Positions 9,098-18,222 of a stretch of DNA of 64,000 nucleotides are shown here, in pieces (position 1 is the first letter of the stretch; each line of letters opens with the position of its first letter). The notes under the pieces were generated by a model that saw nothing but the letters and a program-made list of their open reading frames with translations, was not told where the DNA came from and searched no databases. Made by a program: the position numbers and the translations under genes. Source of the stretch: Caldicellulosiruptor bescii DSM 6725 (lineage in GTDB: Bacteria > Bacillota > Thermoanaerobacteria > Caldicellulosiruptorales > Caldicellulosiruptoraceae); NCBI RefSeq assembly GCF_000022325.1, contig NC_012034.1:1196501-1260500 (forward strand). The letters are read 5' to 3'.

Positions 9098-9116
9098 CTG
9101 CTGGAGGAAGTTGAAG

Positions 9117-9833
9117 ATGAAAATGGTTATTAGAATGTCAATTGCAGAGATAGTAAAAATTCTTCGTATGCGAAGTTTTATTGTGTTTTTGTTGTTAATA
9201 GTAAGTACATTGGTGATACAAGTAAATAATGTTTTTAGAATTGATACTAAGAATTTGTTACTTGCATTAATGTCTATTACAATATTGTATTGGTTAGCAT
9301 ACATTGCGTGTGCAGATTACGAATACAAAACGCACAAATTTTTGTTTACTGGAAAGTTAAGTAGGTCTCAAATAATACTTTATAAAATGTTAAGTATATT
9401 TTTTTTAGCTTTAATATTCAATTTCATATATTTTTTCATTTACACAATTTCAAGTGTAATTGAATCAGAGTCAATTACTATAAAGATAAGCTTAAAAGAA
9501 ATCTTATTATCTCTAAGTAGTTTTTTGATCTATTTTATATCAGTTGGTTCTTTTTCTATTTTAGTAGGTACAATTTCTTTAAATTTTGCTATAACCCTTT
9601 TATTATCTTACATTTGTTTTAACGACTTTATTTCAAATTTAATCTCTTTACTAGCATCCAAATGCAAGATAGATCTTATCAGAAATATTATGAAATATAA
9701 TCCATTTGGGTTAGCCATAAAAATATTCTATACACAAAAATTTTCTGAATTAGAATTTTTAAGTTTAATATTGTACTCAATAATCTCATTGTTAATAACA
9801 ATTGTAGTAATTAACAAAAAGGACTTACGATAA
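9117..9833 (+). CDS. lanG: ABC-2 type permease, immunity (LanG)
   Basis: A 238-residue membrane protein with about six transmembrane segments. It resembles the preceding permease in layout: a short basic N-terminus, a DYEYKTHKFLFTGKLSR loop where lanE has FKYRTSTVLFTGVFTR, and a C-terminal NKKDLR where lanE has NKRDIR. The two are probably paralogues forming a heterodimer. ATG 9117 is nine bases after GGAGG; TTG 9111 is also possible but too close to that site. Confidence 0.78.
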   Translation: MKMVIRMSIAEIVKILRMRSFIVFLLLIVSTLVIQVNNVFRIDTKNLLLALMSITILYWLAYIACADYEYKTHKFLFTGKLSRSQIILYKMLSIFFLALIFNFIYFFIYTISSVIESESITIKISLKEILLSLSSFLIYFISVGSFSILVGTISLNFAITLLLSYICFNDFISNLISLLASKCKIDLIRNIMKYNPFGLAIKIFYTQKFSELEFLSLILYSIISLLITIVVINKKDLR

Positions 9834-9854
9834 TTAGAAGCAGGTGATGTTAAA

Positions 9855-12068
9855 GTGAAAGCTAAAAAGAAGCACAAAAGAAAGAAAAAAGTTCCTTATG
9901 TAGAACAACTACAGCAAGCTGAGTGTGGATTATGCTGCGTAGCAATGATTTTGAGGTACTATGGAAGTTATTTTACATTAAATAATTTGAGGGAATATTT
10001 AGATATTGGTAGAGATGGAACCACAATACGACAGTTAGTAAATTTAATGAATAAACTAAACTTAAAAACTAAACTATATGAGTGCTCGACTGAAGGTTTG
10101 TACTACATAGAATTGCCTGCGATACTTTTTTGGGAGCAGAGGCACTTTGTTATATTAGAAAGGATTGATGAGAAATATGCTTATATTGTTGATCCTGCGT
10201 GTGGTAGAAGAAAATTGACAGTATCTGAATTATCGAGTTTGTATTCTAATTATGCTATATATGCCTATCCAAATGAAAAATTTGTTCCTAAAAGAAAAAG
10301 TGAAAATATATGGTTATATTTCTTACCAATAATATTTAAAGGAAAAAGAAGCCATTATTTTCAAATTATAATTTATTCTATTATGACCTATTTTTTAACA
10401 ACTTTTTGTATTCCAATCTTTATCCAAAAATTAATTGACAATAGTTTGAATAAGAAAGATATTGCTTACATTAGAGAATCAATTATGTATTTATTATTAC
10501 TATTGCTGATTTATTTTTTGTCTAATTTTATAAAAGGGTTACGTCTGGTTAAACTTAAGGCTTTTGTTGACGAGAATTTAAACAAAAAGGTTGTAGAAGA
10601 TGTTTTGAAACTTCCTTACAAATTTTTTGATCTTCGAAACAAAGCAGATATTTTGTTTAGTGTAAATAGTTGTTATATCATACGAGAATTGTTTATAAAT
10701 CAAATGATAAACGGAATTATTGACTGTGGAGCAGCGCTTTTTATTATTTGCTATATGTTTTCACAATCTGTACATTTAACATTTGTAGTAATTATTTTAT
10801 TTTTGTTCAATTTATTAGTAGTTAAATTTTCTCAACCTGTTATATTTGAAAATGGTAAATATTTACTTAATGAACAAAGCAAAGCTCAAAGTGTAATTTC
10901 AGAAGCTATATTTTCTATTTTAGGTATAAAAATGCATGCAATTGAAAATGAAATTTATGCAATATGGGAAAATAAATATAAAGACTACATGAGTAGGTAT
11001 ATTAATTGGCAAAAAAGAAATAATCTTATATTTAGTATTCAGTCTTTCATTCAAATGATATCGCCTATAGCTGTGTTATCTATAGGAGTGATCTTTACTA
11101 TAAAATCCCTGCTGAGTGTAGGACAGGTGATAGCATTTTATTCTTTAAGCAATACTTTTTTTTCACTATCCCAGTCGGTAGTTGACACATGGCTTAGTTT
11201 TGTAAATAGTAGCCTATACTTAGAGAGACTAAGTGATATAGTCAGATATGAAAAGGAAAGTGAGTCTGAAGAGTCTGTTAAAATTAATGTGAAGGGTAAT
11301 ATTGAATTAAGAAATGTGTCTTTTTCGTATACAAAACATTCGGCTAAAGTAATAAATAATATTTCGCTCAAAATTGAACAAGGCAAGATGATAGCAATTG
11401 TTGGTAAGTCGGGGGCAGGGAAGAGTACATTAGCAAAATTATTAGCGGGTTTATATAGTCCGTCTGAAGGTGAAATTTTATATGATGGTATAGACCTCAG
11501 AAGGTTAGATAAGAAATATATAAAAAAACAAATAGGAATAGTTCCTCAGGATATTATGCTTTTTAATAGAACAATTTATGAAAATATTGTTATGAATAGA
11601 AAAGATGTTACTCTTGAGGAAGTAAAAAAAGTTTGTCAAATCGCACAAATTGATGATGATATTCAAAAGATGCCCATGGGTTATTATACTATTATTACCG
11701 AAATGGGAGTAAACTTATCAGCTGGACAGCGACAAAGAATAGCTCTTGCAAGAGCACTTTTGAATAAACCTAAAATAATTATTTTGGACGAAGCTACTAG
11801 CTCATTAGATCCCATTAATGAGAAGAAAATATTAGATTATTTTAAAAATATGGGATGTACCAGAATTATTATTACTCATAGGCTTTCATCTATTACTGAT
11901 GCAGATATTATTGTTGTATTAGATGAAGGAAGAATTGTTGAACAAGGAACACACGAAGAGTTATTACGTAAAAATGGAATGTATACAATTCTTTATTACA
12001 ATTATAATAAGAATCAAGCTTATGCTGATTTAGAAAATACTAAATCCAAAGGTTTAAACTGTATATGA
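9855..12068 (+). CDS. lanT: Peptidase-containing ABC exporter (LanT)
   Basis: A 737-residue exporter that removes the LanA leader at the double-glycine site and carries the peptide across the membrane. The N-terminal C39 peptidase has QLQQAECGLCC (Gln 18, catalytic Cys 24), His in RHFVIL (about 97) and Asp in VDPACG (about 114). Six transmembrane segments follow (about 160-440), then an ATPase domain with GKSGAGKSTL (about 517), LSAGQRQR (about 622) and IILDEATSSLDP (about 642). The start is GTG after AGGTGAT. The N-terminus is unusually basic (KAKKKHKRKKK). It is the last gene of the locus. Confidence 0.93.
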   Translation: MKAKKKHKRKKKVPYVEQLQQAECGLCCVAMILRYYGSYFTLNNLREYLDIGRDGTTIRQLVNLMNKLNLKTKLYECSTEGLYYIELPAILFWEQRHFVILERIDEKYAYIVDPACGRRKLTVSELSSLYSNYAIYAYPNEKFVPKRKSENIWLYFLPIIFKGKRSHYFQIIIYSIMTYFLTTFCIPIFIQKLIDNSLNKKDIAYIRESIMYLLLLLLIYFLSNFIKGLRLVKLKAFVDENLNKKVVEDVLKLPYKFFDLRNKADILFSVNSCYIIRELFINQMINGIIDCGAALFIICYMFSQSVHLTFVVIILFLFNLLVVKFSQPVIFENGKYLLNEQSKAQSVISEAIFSILGIKMHAIENEIYAIWENKYKDYMSRYINWQKRNNLIFSIQSFIQMISPIAVLSIGVIFTIKSLLSVGQVIAFYSLSNTFFSLSQSVVDTWLSFVNSSLYLERLSDIVRYEKESESEESVKINVKGNIELRNVSFSYTKHSAKVINNISLKIEQGKMIAIVGKSGAGKSTLAKLLAGLYSPSEGEILYDGIDLRRLDKKYIKKQIGIVPQDIMLFNRTIYENIVMNRKDVTLEEVKKVCQIAQIDDDIQKMPMGYYTIITEMGVNLSAGQRQRIALARALLNKPKIIILDEATSSLDPINEKKILDYFKNMGCTRIIITHRLSSITDADIIVVLDEGRIVEQGTHEELLRKNGMYTILYYNYNKNQAYADLENTKSKGLNCI

Positions 12069-12291
12069 TTGCAATATAAAAATCAAGAAAAATGCCTACA
12101 CGATTTGAAACTGTTAACCTATTAGTAATTTGCACTATAAAAATAGCTCTTTTTGTTATGTTTTCTCACTGAGTTGGACCACTTATTTTTTTATTTTACG
12201 GGAAGATACTTTATCTTTTTAAAGCTTATTTTTCATAATTGTTATTTACTGTTATTTATTTACAGGTATAGAAACGTTTATACAAAGCCCT

Positions 12292-12774
12292 TTAATTTTC
12301 TTCATCATACTCTTTACACAGAAGTGCTCTGATGTACCCATTTTCATTTGATGTTGATACAATATAAAAACCCCTTGCATAGTAGAATCGAACCAGATCT
12401 CTTACCTTAGATGCAGTGTGAAGATAAACCTTTTTGACCCCAAGCTCTTTGAGTCTCTCATCAACAACTTTCATAAGTGCCTTGCCAACGCCATTGTTTT
12501 GATAGTTGAGCCTTACACCAAAACGGCTAATATATGCTGTTTTGTCAGGAAAGATTTCAACCCTGATTGTGCCCACAATTATTCCATCCATAAAAGCAAC
12601 ATAAACCTCTTTTGTATCAATATCCCTTTTTATATCCTCTTCAGTCTCATTCACAGCCGCATTTTTGGCAGGGTCAATACCTGCAAGCTCACAATACTTT
12701 GTAAACGCCTCTTTTGTTATTTCTTTTATAGCCTTTACATCATCATAAGTTGCTCTTCGAACCACAAATTCCAT
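12292..12774 (-). CDS. GNAT family N-acetyltransferase, copy 2
   Basis: A 160-residue protein identical to copy 1 over 158 residues, with two extra C-terminal residues (Glu-Asn). A single base change (the stop TTA read as TTC on the plus strand, at 12298-12300) removed the copy 1 stop, and the next stop is two codons on. It has the same GNAT acetyl-CoA motif QNNGVGKAL. The ribosome site and promoter are kept. Identical proteins despite many silent changes suggest that both copies have been under selection, or that the alleles came from closely related strains. Confidence 0.85.
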   Translation of the reverse strand: MEFVVRRATYDDVKAIKEITKEAFTKYCELAGIDPAKNAAVNETEEDIKRDIDTKEVYVAFMDGIIVGTIRVEIFPDKTAYISRFGVRLNYQNNGVGKALMKVVDERLKELGVKKVYLHTASKVRDLVRFYYARGFYIVSTSNENGYIRALLCKEYDEEN

Positions 12775-12798
12775 TATTCTTTCCTCCTTCAGTGCATA

Positions 12799-12827
12799 AT
12801 TATAAGTTAAAAAGAATAAAAATGCAA
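12799..12827 (-). promoter_or_regulatory. Promoter of GNAT copy 2
   Basis: Same TTGCAT, 17 bp, TATAAT arrangement on the minus strand as at copy 1. It lies in the divergent gap before ruvC. Confidence 0.65.
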
Positions 12828-12932
12828 GCATATATTTTGTGGATAAAAAAATTAAATTGTGCTAAAATGAATAAAGAATCAATGTTTGTGGAGTTTAAAA
12901 ATTCGAAATATAGAGAAAGGATTTGAGAAAAG

Positions 12933-13433
12933 TTGCGAGTGCTTGGTATTGACCCTGGAATTGCACTGACTGGTTATGGAATTATAGAGTCTAAAAATGG
13001 CTCAGAGTTTAAAGTAATCGACTATGGCAGAATAGAAACTTCAAGCAGTCTCAAAAAGTCGATGAGATTTTTACATCTTTATACTGAGCTTTGTAGCATA
13101 ATTTCGCTGTACCAGCCTGACGTTGTTGCAATTGAAGAGCTTTTTTTCAACAAAAACTCAAAAACTGCTATCACAATTGGTGAGGCAAGAGGTGTGATTA
13201 TTCTCACATGTATTCAAAATAACCTGAGCATTTACGAATATACCCCCCTGCAAGTTAAACAATCCATAACTGGATACGGTAGAGCAAATAAAACTCAAAT
13301 ACAGAAAATGGTAAAAAGTTTGCTGAGTCTTCCTGAGATTCCCAAACCAGATGATGTTGCAGATGCTTTGGCTGTTGCAATGTGTCATATACTGTCAAGC
13401 TCTTCGGTACTTTATCAGGAGGATGAAATATGA
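12933..13433 (+). CDS. ruvC: Holliday junction endonuclease RuvC
   Basis: A 166-residue resolvase that cuts Holliday junctions at the end of recombination. It has the acidic active site of the family: Asp in GIDPGIALTGYG (residue 6), Glu in AIEELFF (about 70) and the Asp pair in KPDDVADALAVA (about 143). An in-frame stop at 12924 leaves the TTG at 12933 as the only early start. Its last four bases overlap ruvA. RuvAB, encoded next, supplies branch migration. Confidence 0.95.
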   Translation: MRVLGIDPGIALTGYGIIESKNGSEFKVIDYGRIETSSSLKKSMRFLHLYTELCSIISLYQPDVVAIEELFFNKNSKTAITIGEARGVIILTCIQNNLSIYEYTPLQVKQSITGYGRANKTQIQKMVKSLLSLPEIPKPDDVADALAVAMCHILSSSSVLYQEDEI

Positions 13434-14023
13434 TAGATTCTATTGTGGGAATAATTCAAGAGGTATTTAGTAATTATGTTATCCTCAATTACAATAACCT
13501 ATACATAAAAATATTTTGTAATAGCACAAAATTCTCTGAATTTTTAGGCAAAGAAAAAAGAGTGTATGTTAGCCTAAAGTTTAATGAAAATTTATCAGAG
13601 CTTGAATGTTATGGTTTTTTGACAAGAGAGGAAAGAGAGCTTTTTTTAAAGCTACAGAAGGTAACCGGTGTTGGCAGCAAATTAGCTCTTCAGATTCTTT
13701 CTTCAATAGACTTTCAAGAGCTTATTGTTGAGATTGCAAAGGGAAATGTGGCAAAACTTGAGAAGGTAAAAGGAATTGGAAAAAAAACTGCAAGCAGGAT
13801 AATTCTTGAGCTCAAAGAGACACTCAAAAAAGAATTCAAAGTGGCTTCTACTTCAGGTAAAGAAGAAAAAACTTACGAAAAACTTGAAGAAATATCTTTA
13901 GCACTTTTATCCTTGGGGTATGACATTGATGAAGTCAACCAGGTTCTTTCATCCGAAGATTTTTCTGAACTTTCTTTGGAAGATGGAATAAAACTTGCTT
14001 TGAAAAAGTTATCAAAGATTTGA
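13430..14023 (+). CDS. ruvA: Holliday junction helicase subunit RuvA
   Basis: A 197-residue junction-binding subunit that forms tetramers and loads RuvB. It has an N-terminal OB-fold, two helix-hairpin-helix stretches (LQKVTGVGSKLALQIL and LEKVKGIGKKTASRII, about 75-130) and a C-terminal RuvB-binding helix domain. The ATGA overlap with ruvC suggests coupled translation. Confidence 0.95.
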   Translation: MIDSIVGIIQEVFSNYVILNYNNLYIKIFCNSTKFSEFLGKEKRVYVSLKFNENLSELECYGFLTREERELFLKLQKVTGVGSKLALQILSSIDFQELIVEIAKGNVAKLEKVKGIGKKTASRIILELKETLKKEFKVASTSGKEEKTYEKLEEISLALLSLGYDIDEVNQVLSSEDFSELSLEDGIKLALKKLSKI

Positions 14024-14055
14024 GAAAAAATAAATCCAAAGAGGAATGAAATAAA

Positions 14056-15072
14056 ATGGAAAGACTGTTGGATAATAAATTTTCTATTGAGGATGTTCAT
14101 GAGGAGTCACTGCGACCAAAGACACTTGAAGAGTATATAGGCCAGCAAAAGGTGAAAGAAAAGATAAAAATCTTTATTGAAGCTGCCAAAAAAAGAAAAG
14201 AACCTCTTGACCATGTACTCTTATATGGTCCGCCTGGTCTTGGGAAAACCACCTTGGCTAACATCATTGCTAATGAAATGGGAGTTGATATAAAAATAAC
14301 ATCTGGTCCTGCAATAGAAAGAGCAGGCGACCTTGTTGCCATTCTTACAAATATTGGTGAAAATAATATTCTGTTTATTGATGAAATTCATAGACTAAAC
14401 AGAACAATCGAAGAGGTTTTATATCCTGCAATGGAAGACAAAAAGGTTGACATTGTGATTGGCAAAGGTCCGTCCGCAAAAACTATAAGATTGACTTTGC
14501 CACCTTTTACACTCATTGGAGCAACAACAAGGGCAGGTCTTTTATCATCACCGCTGAGAGACAGGTTTGGAATAATAGAGAGGCTTGACTATTACACAGT
14601 TGAAGAGCTAAGCCAGATTGTTATGAGATCTGCCAGCATTTTAAAGTGCGATATAGAAAAAGAAGCATGCATAGAGATTGCAAAGCGCTCAAGAGGAACT
14701 CCAAGGGTTGCAAACAGACTACTTAGAAGACTTAGAGATTATGCTATGGTAAAGCACACAGGAAGTATAACATATGAGGTTGCAAAAAGTGGTCTTGAGA
14801 TGTTTGAGGTGGACGAATATGGACTTGACCTTGTTGACAGAAACATTTTAGAAGCGATAGTTTACAAGTTTGGTGGAGGACCTGTTGGACTTTCTACAAT
14901 TGCAGCTGCTATTAGCGAAGATGAAGGAACAATCGAAGATATTTATGAACCTTATTTGATTCAGGAAGGTTTTTTGGTAAAGACTGCGCGAGGAAGAGTT
15001 GCAACTCAAAAAGCTATAAGTCATATAGCAAAGATAAAGTTTAAGCTTAAAGAGAGCGGTGATAACAGATGA
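14056..15072 (+). CDS. ruvB: Holliday junction helicase ATPase RuvB
   Basis: A 338-residue AAA+ motor that drives branch migration with RuvA. The N-terminal motif is [12 protein letters not shown], Walker A is [11 protein letters not shown] (about 58-68), Walker B is LFIDEIHRL (about 105), sensor 1 is IGATTRAG and the arginine-finger region is SPLRDRFG. The C-terminal winged helix contains [13 protein letters not shown]. Length and motifs are normal. Its stop overlaps the queH start by four bases. Confidence 0.96.
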   Translation: MERLLDNKFSIEDVHEESLRPKTLEEYIGQQKVKEKIKIFIEAAKKRKEPLDHVLLYGPPGLGKTTLANIIANEMGVDIKITSGPAIERAGDLVAILTNIGENNILFIDEIHRLNRTIEEVLYPAMEDKKVDIVIGKGPSAKTIRLTLPPFTLIGATTRAGLLSSPLRDRFGIIERLDYYTVEELSQIVMRSASILKCDIEKEACIEIAKRSRGTPRVANRLLRRLRDYAMVKHTGSITYEVAKSGLEMFEVDEYGLDLVDRNILEAIVYKFGGGPVGLSTIAAAISEDEGTIEDIYEPYLIQEGFLVKTARGRVATQKAISHIAKIKFKLKESGDNR

Positions 15073-15605
15073 GGTTACTTATGCACACATGCTGTGGACC
15101 TTGCAGTGTGTATCCTTTGGAGAAGCTAAGTGAAGAAGGGCATGAAGTTTTTGGGCTTTTTTTCAATCCCAACATTCATCCTTATACAGAATTTAAAAAC
15201 AGATTGGATTCTGCAAAACTTTTTTATGAAATGAAAGGTAAAACACTTATTGTGATAGATGAATATCCCTTGGAAGAGTTTTTGCGAAACTGTGCTTTTA
15301 GAGAAAATGCAAGGTGTATTTATTGTTATTCTGTAAGATTAGAAAGAACTGCCTTGGTTGCGAAAAAAAGTGGGTTTGATGCCTTTACAACCTCTCTTTT
15401 GGTAAGTCCTTATCAAAAGCATGAACTTATAAAAGAACTTGGAGAAGCAATTTCAAAAAAGTACGAAATTGAATTTTATTATAGAGATTTCAGGGAAGGA
15501 TTTAGAGAAGGAAGGCAAAAAGCAAGAGAGATGGGACTTTATATGCAAAAGTATTGCGGCTGTATTTACAGCGAAAAAGAGAGGTTTTACAAGGAAACAA
15601 AATAA
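15069..15605 (+). CDS. queH: Epoxyqueuosine reductase QueH
   Basis: A 178-residue metalloenzyme of the DUF208 family that makes queuosine in tRNA from epoxyqueuosine, an alternative to cobalamin-dependent QueG. The metal-binding cysteines are in MHTCCGPC (8-12), CIYCYSVR (about 84-91) and KYCGCIY (about 160), the expected layout. It is co-directional with and overlaps ruvB, so it probably belongs to the same transcript. Confidence 0.9.
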   Translation: MRLLMHTCCGPCSVYPLEKLSEEGHEVFGLFFNPNIHPYTEFKNRLDSAKLFYEMKGKTLIVIDEYPLEEFLRNCAFRENARCIYCYSVRLERTALVAKKSGFDAFTTSLLVSPYQKHELIKELGEAISKKYEIEFYYRDFREGFREGRQKAREMGLYMQKYCGCIYSEKERFYKETK

Positions 15606-15639
15606 TAAAGACACAAAGGTTTTTGAGGAAAATTTGCTA

Positions 15640-15668
15640 TTGTAATGGGCAATATTCAATGCTATAAT
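15640..15668 (+). promoter_or_regulatory. Promoter of the rplU operon
   Basis: TTGTAA (15640-15645), a 17-bp spacer and TATAAT (15663-15668). Transcription would begin near 15675, leaving a leader of about 100 bases before rplU. Confidence 0.65.
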
Positions 15669-15679
15669 ATTGAATGTTG

Positions 15680-15760
15680 TTTTATGAGCGCTCGCAAAGG
15701 GCAAATTGCTCCCGTAGCGGCGTGCAGGCAGAATTTGAAAAATTTCTTAAAAGCAGGAGG
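15680..15760 (+). promoter_or_regulatory. Ribosomal protein L21 leader RNA
   Basis: The untranslated leader before rplU has a GC-rich folded core (GAGCGCTCGCAAAGGGCAAA through CCCGTAGCGGCGTGC) that contrasts with its surroundings. It matches the general form and position of the Firmicutes L21 leader, thought to bind L21 for autoregulation. The boundaries are approximate. Confidence 0.7.
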
Positions 15761-15773
15761 TATGGAAAAGAAG

Positions 15774-16085
15774 ATGTATGCAATAATTGAAACAGGTGGA
15801 AAGCAATATAAGGTGCAGGAAGGCGATGTTTTAAAGGTTGAAAAATTAAAAGCTGATGTTGACTCTGTGGTAAAGATTGACAAGGTGCTGGCAATTTCGT
15901 CCGACGATGGGTTTGTTGTTGGAAAGCCATATGTAGATGGTGCATATGTTGAAGCGAAGGTTTTAGAACATGCAAAAGATAAGAAAATCATAGTATTTAC
16001 TTACAAATCAAAAACAGGTTATCACAGAAAGCTTGGACATCGCCAGTGGTATACAAAGATTCAGATAACAAAAATAGCAAAGTAA
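15774..16085 (+). CDS. rplU: 50S ribosomal protein L21
   Basis: A 103-residue large-subunit protein that binds 23S rRNA. The start [14 protein letters not shown] matches the conserved N-terminus of L21, and the C-terminus has the [14 protein letters not shown] box. ATG 15774 is chosen on this conservation. An in-frame ATG at 15762 lies only one base after the AGGAGG site and would add four residues. First gene of rplU-prp-rpmA. Confidence 0.93.
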   Translation: MYAIIETGGKQYKVQEGDVLKVEKLKADVDSVVKIDKVLAISSDDGFVVGKPYVDGAYVEAKVLEHAKDKKIIVFTYKSKTGYHRKLGHRQWYTKIQITKIAK

Positions 16086-16100
16086 ATTAAGCAGCCAAAG

Positions 16101-16442
16101 ATGATTGAAGCTACTTTTTTAAAATCACGAAAGAAAGGGTATTATAAAATAGTTGTCAAAGGGCACAGCCATTTTGCCCCAAAAGGTAAAGACATAGTTT
16201 GCAGTGCAGTCTCTTCAATAGTACTTGCAAATGTAAATGGCTGCATTGAGATATTGAAAGCTGAGCACTTTTTAGAACAAAAAGAAGGATATTTGGAATT
16301 TGAAGTGCTAAATAACAGTGAAGAAGTAACAAAAGGCTGTTCGCTTCTTCTTCAAACAGCATATTTAGCTTTAAAAGAGATAGAATCTCAATATCCAAAA
16401 TATGTTAAAGTGGAGGTGAAAGAAGATGAAGTTAATTTTTGA
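16101..16442 (+). CDS. prp: Ribosomal-processing cysteine protease Prp
   Basis: A 113-residue protease that removes the N-terminal extension of L27, needed for ribosome assembly in Firmicutes. The catalytic pair is visible as GHSHFAPKG (His 22) and DIVCSAVSS (Cys 34), the positions known in the family. The gene overlaps its substrate gene rpmA by 17 bases, which fixes its identity well. Confidence 0.93.
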   Translation: MIEATFLKSRKKGYYKIVVKGHSHFAPKGKDIVCSAVSSIVLANVNGCIEILKAEHFLEQKEGYLEFEVLNNSEEVTKGCSLLLQTAYLALKEIESQYPKYVKVEVKEDEVNF

Positions 16443-16725
16443 CATTCAGCTTTTTGCTCACAAGAAAGCTGGTGGTTCAACAAGAAACGGAAGAGATAGC
16501 GAATCAAAAAGACTTGGTGTTAAAAGGTCAGATGGTCAGTTTGTTTTGGCAGGAAACATCTTGGTAAGACAGAGAGGGACTAAATTCCACCCAGGCAAAA
16601 ATGTCGGTCGTGGTGGAGATGACACACTTTTTGCTTTAGTAACAGGATATGTAAAGTTTGAAAACAAGAGAGGAAGAAAAGTTGTGTCTGTTATTCCAGC
16701 TGAAGAGATGGTTGCTGTTCAATAA
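16426..16725 (+). CDS. rpmA: 50S ribosomal protein L27, with Prp-cleaved extension
   Basis: A 99-residue protein of the peptidyl-transferase centre. The N-terminus [11 protein letters not shown] (1-11) is the Firmicutes-type pro-sequence, and Prp would cut after Ala 11 to expose [13 protein letters not shown], the mature tail that reaches into the active site. The core motif [18 protein letters not shown] is intact. The ribosome site lies inside prp. Confidence 0.96.
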   Translation: MKLIFDIQLFAHKKAGGSTRNGRDSESKRLGVKRSDGQFVLAGNILVRQRGTKFHPGKNVGRGGDDTLFALVTGYVKFENKRGRKVVSVIPAEEMVAVQ

Positions 16726-16754
16726 AAATCTATTATGGTCTAACGCTTTTCAAA

Positions 16755-16793
16755 AAGAGGCAAACTGACAAAAGAGGTTTGTCTCTTTTTTTG
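16755..16793 (+). terminator. Terminator after rpmA
   Basis: Eleven-base stem (AAGAGGCAAAC with GTTTGTCTCTT, one G-U pair) followed by a run of T. It separates the ribosomal operon from obgE. Confidence 0.8.
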
Positions 16794-16830
16794 TATCTTT
16801 TAGTTGTTCTTAAAAAGAGGTGAGATTTTC

Positions 16831-18114
16831 ATGTTTGTGGACATAGCAAAGATTTATGTCAAAGCAGGAGACGGTGGAGATGGCATAGTTGCATTCAGGC
16901 GCGAAAAGTATGTTCCAGCAGGAGGTCCTGCAGGAGGAGATGGAGGAAAAGGCGGAGATGTAATTTTTGTTGCTGACAGAGAACTCAACACCCTGCTTGA
17001 TTTTAAATACAAAAGACATTACAAGGCACAAAATGGCGAGCGTGGTGGACCTAACAATATGCACGGCAAAGACGGTGAGGATTTGATAATAAAGGTTCCT
17101 GTTGGAACTGTGATAAAAGATGCTGAAACTGGTGAGATAATTGCTGACCTGTCGAGAGAAGGCGACAGAGCAATTGTTGCGCACGGTGGAAGGGGCGGAA
17201 GAGGAAATAGTCACTTTGCAACCTCAACCCGTCAGGTGCCAAGATTTGCTGAGGTTGGGGAAAAAGGTGATGAACTTTGGGTTATATTGGAGCTCAAAGT
17301 TTTAGCAGATGTTGGGCTCATCGGCTATCCCAATGTTGGGAAGTCAACCTTCTTGTCTGTTGCAACAAACGCAAGACCTGAGATAGCAAACTATCCATTT
17401 ACAACAAAGTATCCAAACCTTGGGATTGTATATATTAGCGAGGGTGAAAGTTTTGTTCTTGCCGACATTCCGGGGCTTATTGAAGGAGCAAGCGAAGGAG
17501 CAGGTCTTGGGCATCAGTTTTTACGACATGTTGAAAGAACAAAGGTTTTAATTCATATTGTTGATGTGTCTGGAAGTGAGGGAAGAGAACCTGTTGAGGA
17601 TTTTATAAAAATCAATGAGGAGCTAAAAAAATACAGCCCTGAGCTTGCACAAAAGCCTCAAATTGTTGCAGCAAACAAGATGGACCTTCCTGATGCCCAG
17701 GCGTATTTTGAACTTTTCAAAGAAGAGATTGAAAAGATGGGGTATGAAGTGTATCCTGTCTCTGCTGCAACTGGCATGGGTGTAAGGGAGGTTTTAAAAA
17801 GGGCTTATGAACTTTTGAAGCAGCAAAAGGCAGCTGAAAACGTCGAAGAGGATGCAAAGCCACGGACGTTTGTGTACTATAAGAAAAAAGATGTAAAGCC
17901 GCTGACTATCAGAAAAGAAAATGGTGTATATGTTGTAGAAGGAACAGTTGTAGAGAAGGTTGCAAGAAACATAGTTTTAAATGACCATGACTCATTCAGG
18001 TATTTTCAAAATTTCTTAAACAAGCTTGGTGTCTTTGATAAGTTAAGAGAGATGGGGATACAGGATGGCGACATTGTGAGGATACTTGATGTTGAGTTTG
18101 AATATTATGAATAA
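16831..18114 (+). CDS. obgE: GTPase ObgE/CgtA
   Basis: A 427-residue GTPase for large-subunit ribosome assembly and stress signalling. The glycine-rich Obg domain comes first (AGDGGDGIVAFRREKYVPAG), then a G domain with GYPNVGKSTF (about 166), the switch region NYPFTTKYPNLG, DIPGLIEGAS and NKMD, then a C-terminal OCT domain as in B. subtilis. ATG 16831 follows AAAGAGGTGAG. An upstream TTG at 16804 is rejected because the conserved N-terminus begins at MFVDIAKI. Confidence 0.96.
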   Translation: MFVDIAKIYVKAGDGGDGIVAFRREKYVPAGGPAGGDGGKGGDVIFVADRELNTLLDFKYKRHYKAQNGERGGPNNMHGKDGEDLIIKVPVGTVIKDAETGEIIADLSREGDRAIVAHGGRGGRGNSHFATSTRQVPRFAEVGEKGDELWVILELKVLADVGLIGYPNVGKSTFLSVATNARPEIANYPFTTKYPNLGIVYISEGESFVLADIPGLIEGASEGAGLGHQFLRHVERTKVLIHIVDVSGSEGREPVEDFIKINEELKKYSPELAQKPQIVAANKMDLPDAQAYFELFKEEIEKMGYEVYPVSAATGMGVREVLKRAYELLKQQKAAENVEEDAKPRTFVYYKKKDVKPLTIRKENGVYVVEGTVVEKVARNIVLNDHDSFRYFQNFLNKLGVFDKLREMGIQDGDIVRILDVEFEYYE

Positions 18115-18222
18115 GTTTTAGATTTATCATAAAAATGGATATAGACAAAACAGCAAAAATGGGTTAAAATAATTGACAAGCAAAAAGAAATTCTTAAAAG
18201 GTTTGGAGGTTATCTTTTCTAA

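Larger units (their letters stand above)
12283..12840. repeat. 558-bp direct repeat, right copy (GNAT segment)
   Basis: Gap-free partner of 1499-2056. To its right the sequence becomes the ruvC upstream region. To its left is the end of the lan block, without the left arm of the terminator seen at copy 1. The two junctions are what integration by recombination through the GNAT gene would leave. Confidence 0.92.

Noticed and set aside
1499..12840. The lan island as a composite transposon bounded by GNAT copies
   Set aside because: The repeats carry an acetyltransferase with its own promoter, not transposase or terminal inverted repeats. Recombination through the gene explains the layout better.
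16810..17242. Long minus-strand frames opposite obgE and similar antisense frames opposite rplU, herA, rad50 and reverse gyrase
   Set aside because: They mirror codon bias of the sense genes, have no ribosome sites and give proteins without recognisable features.
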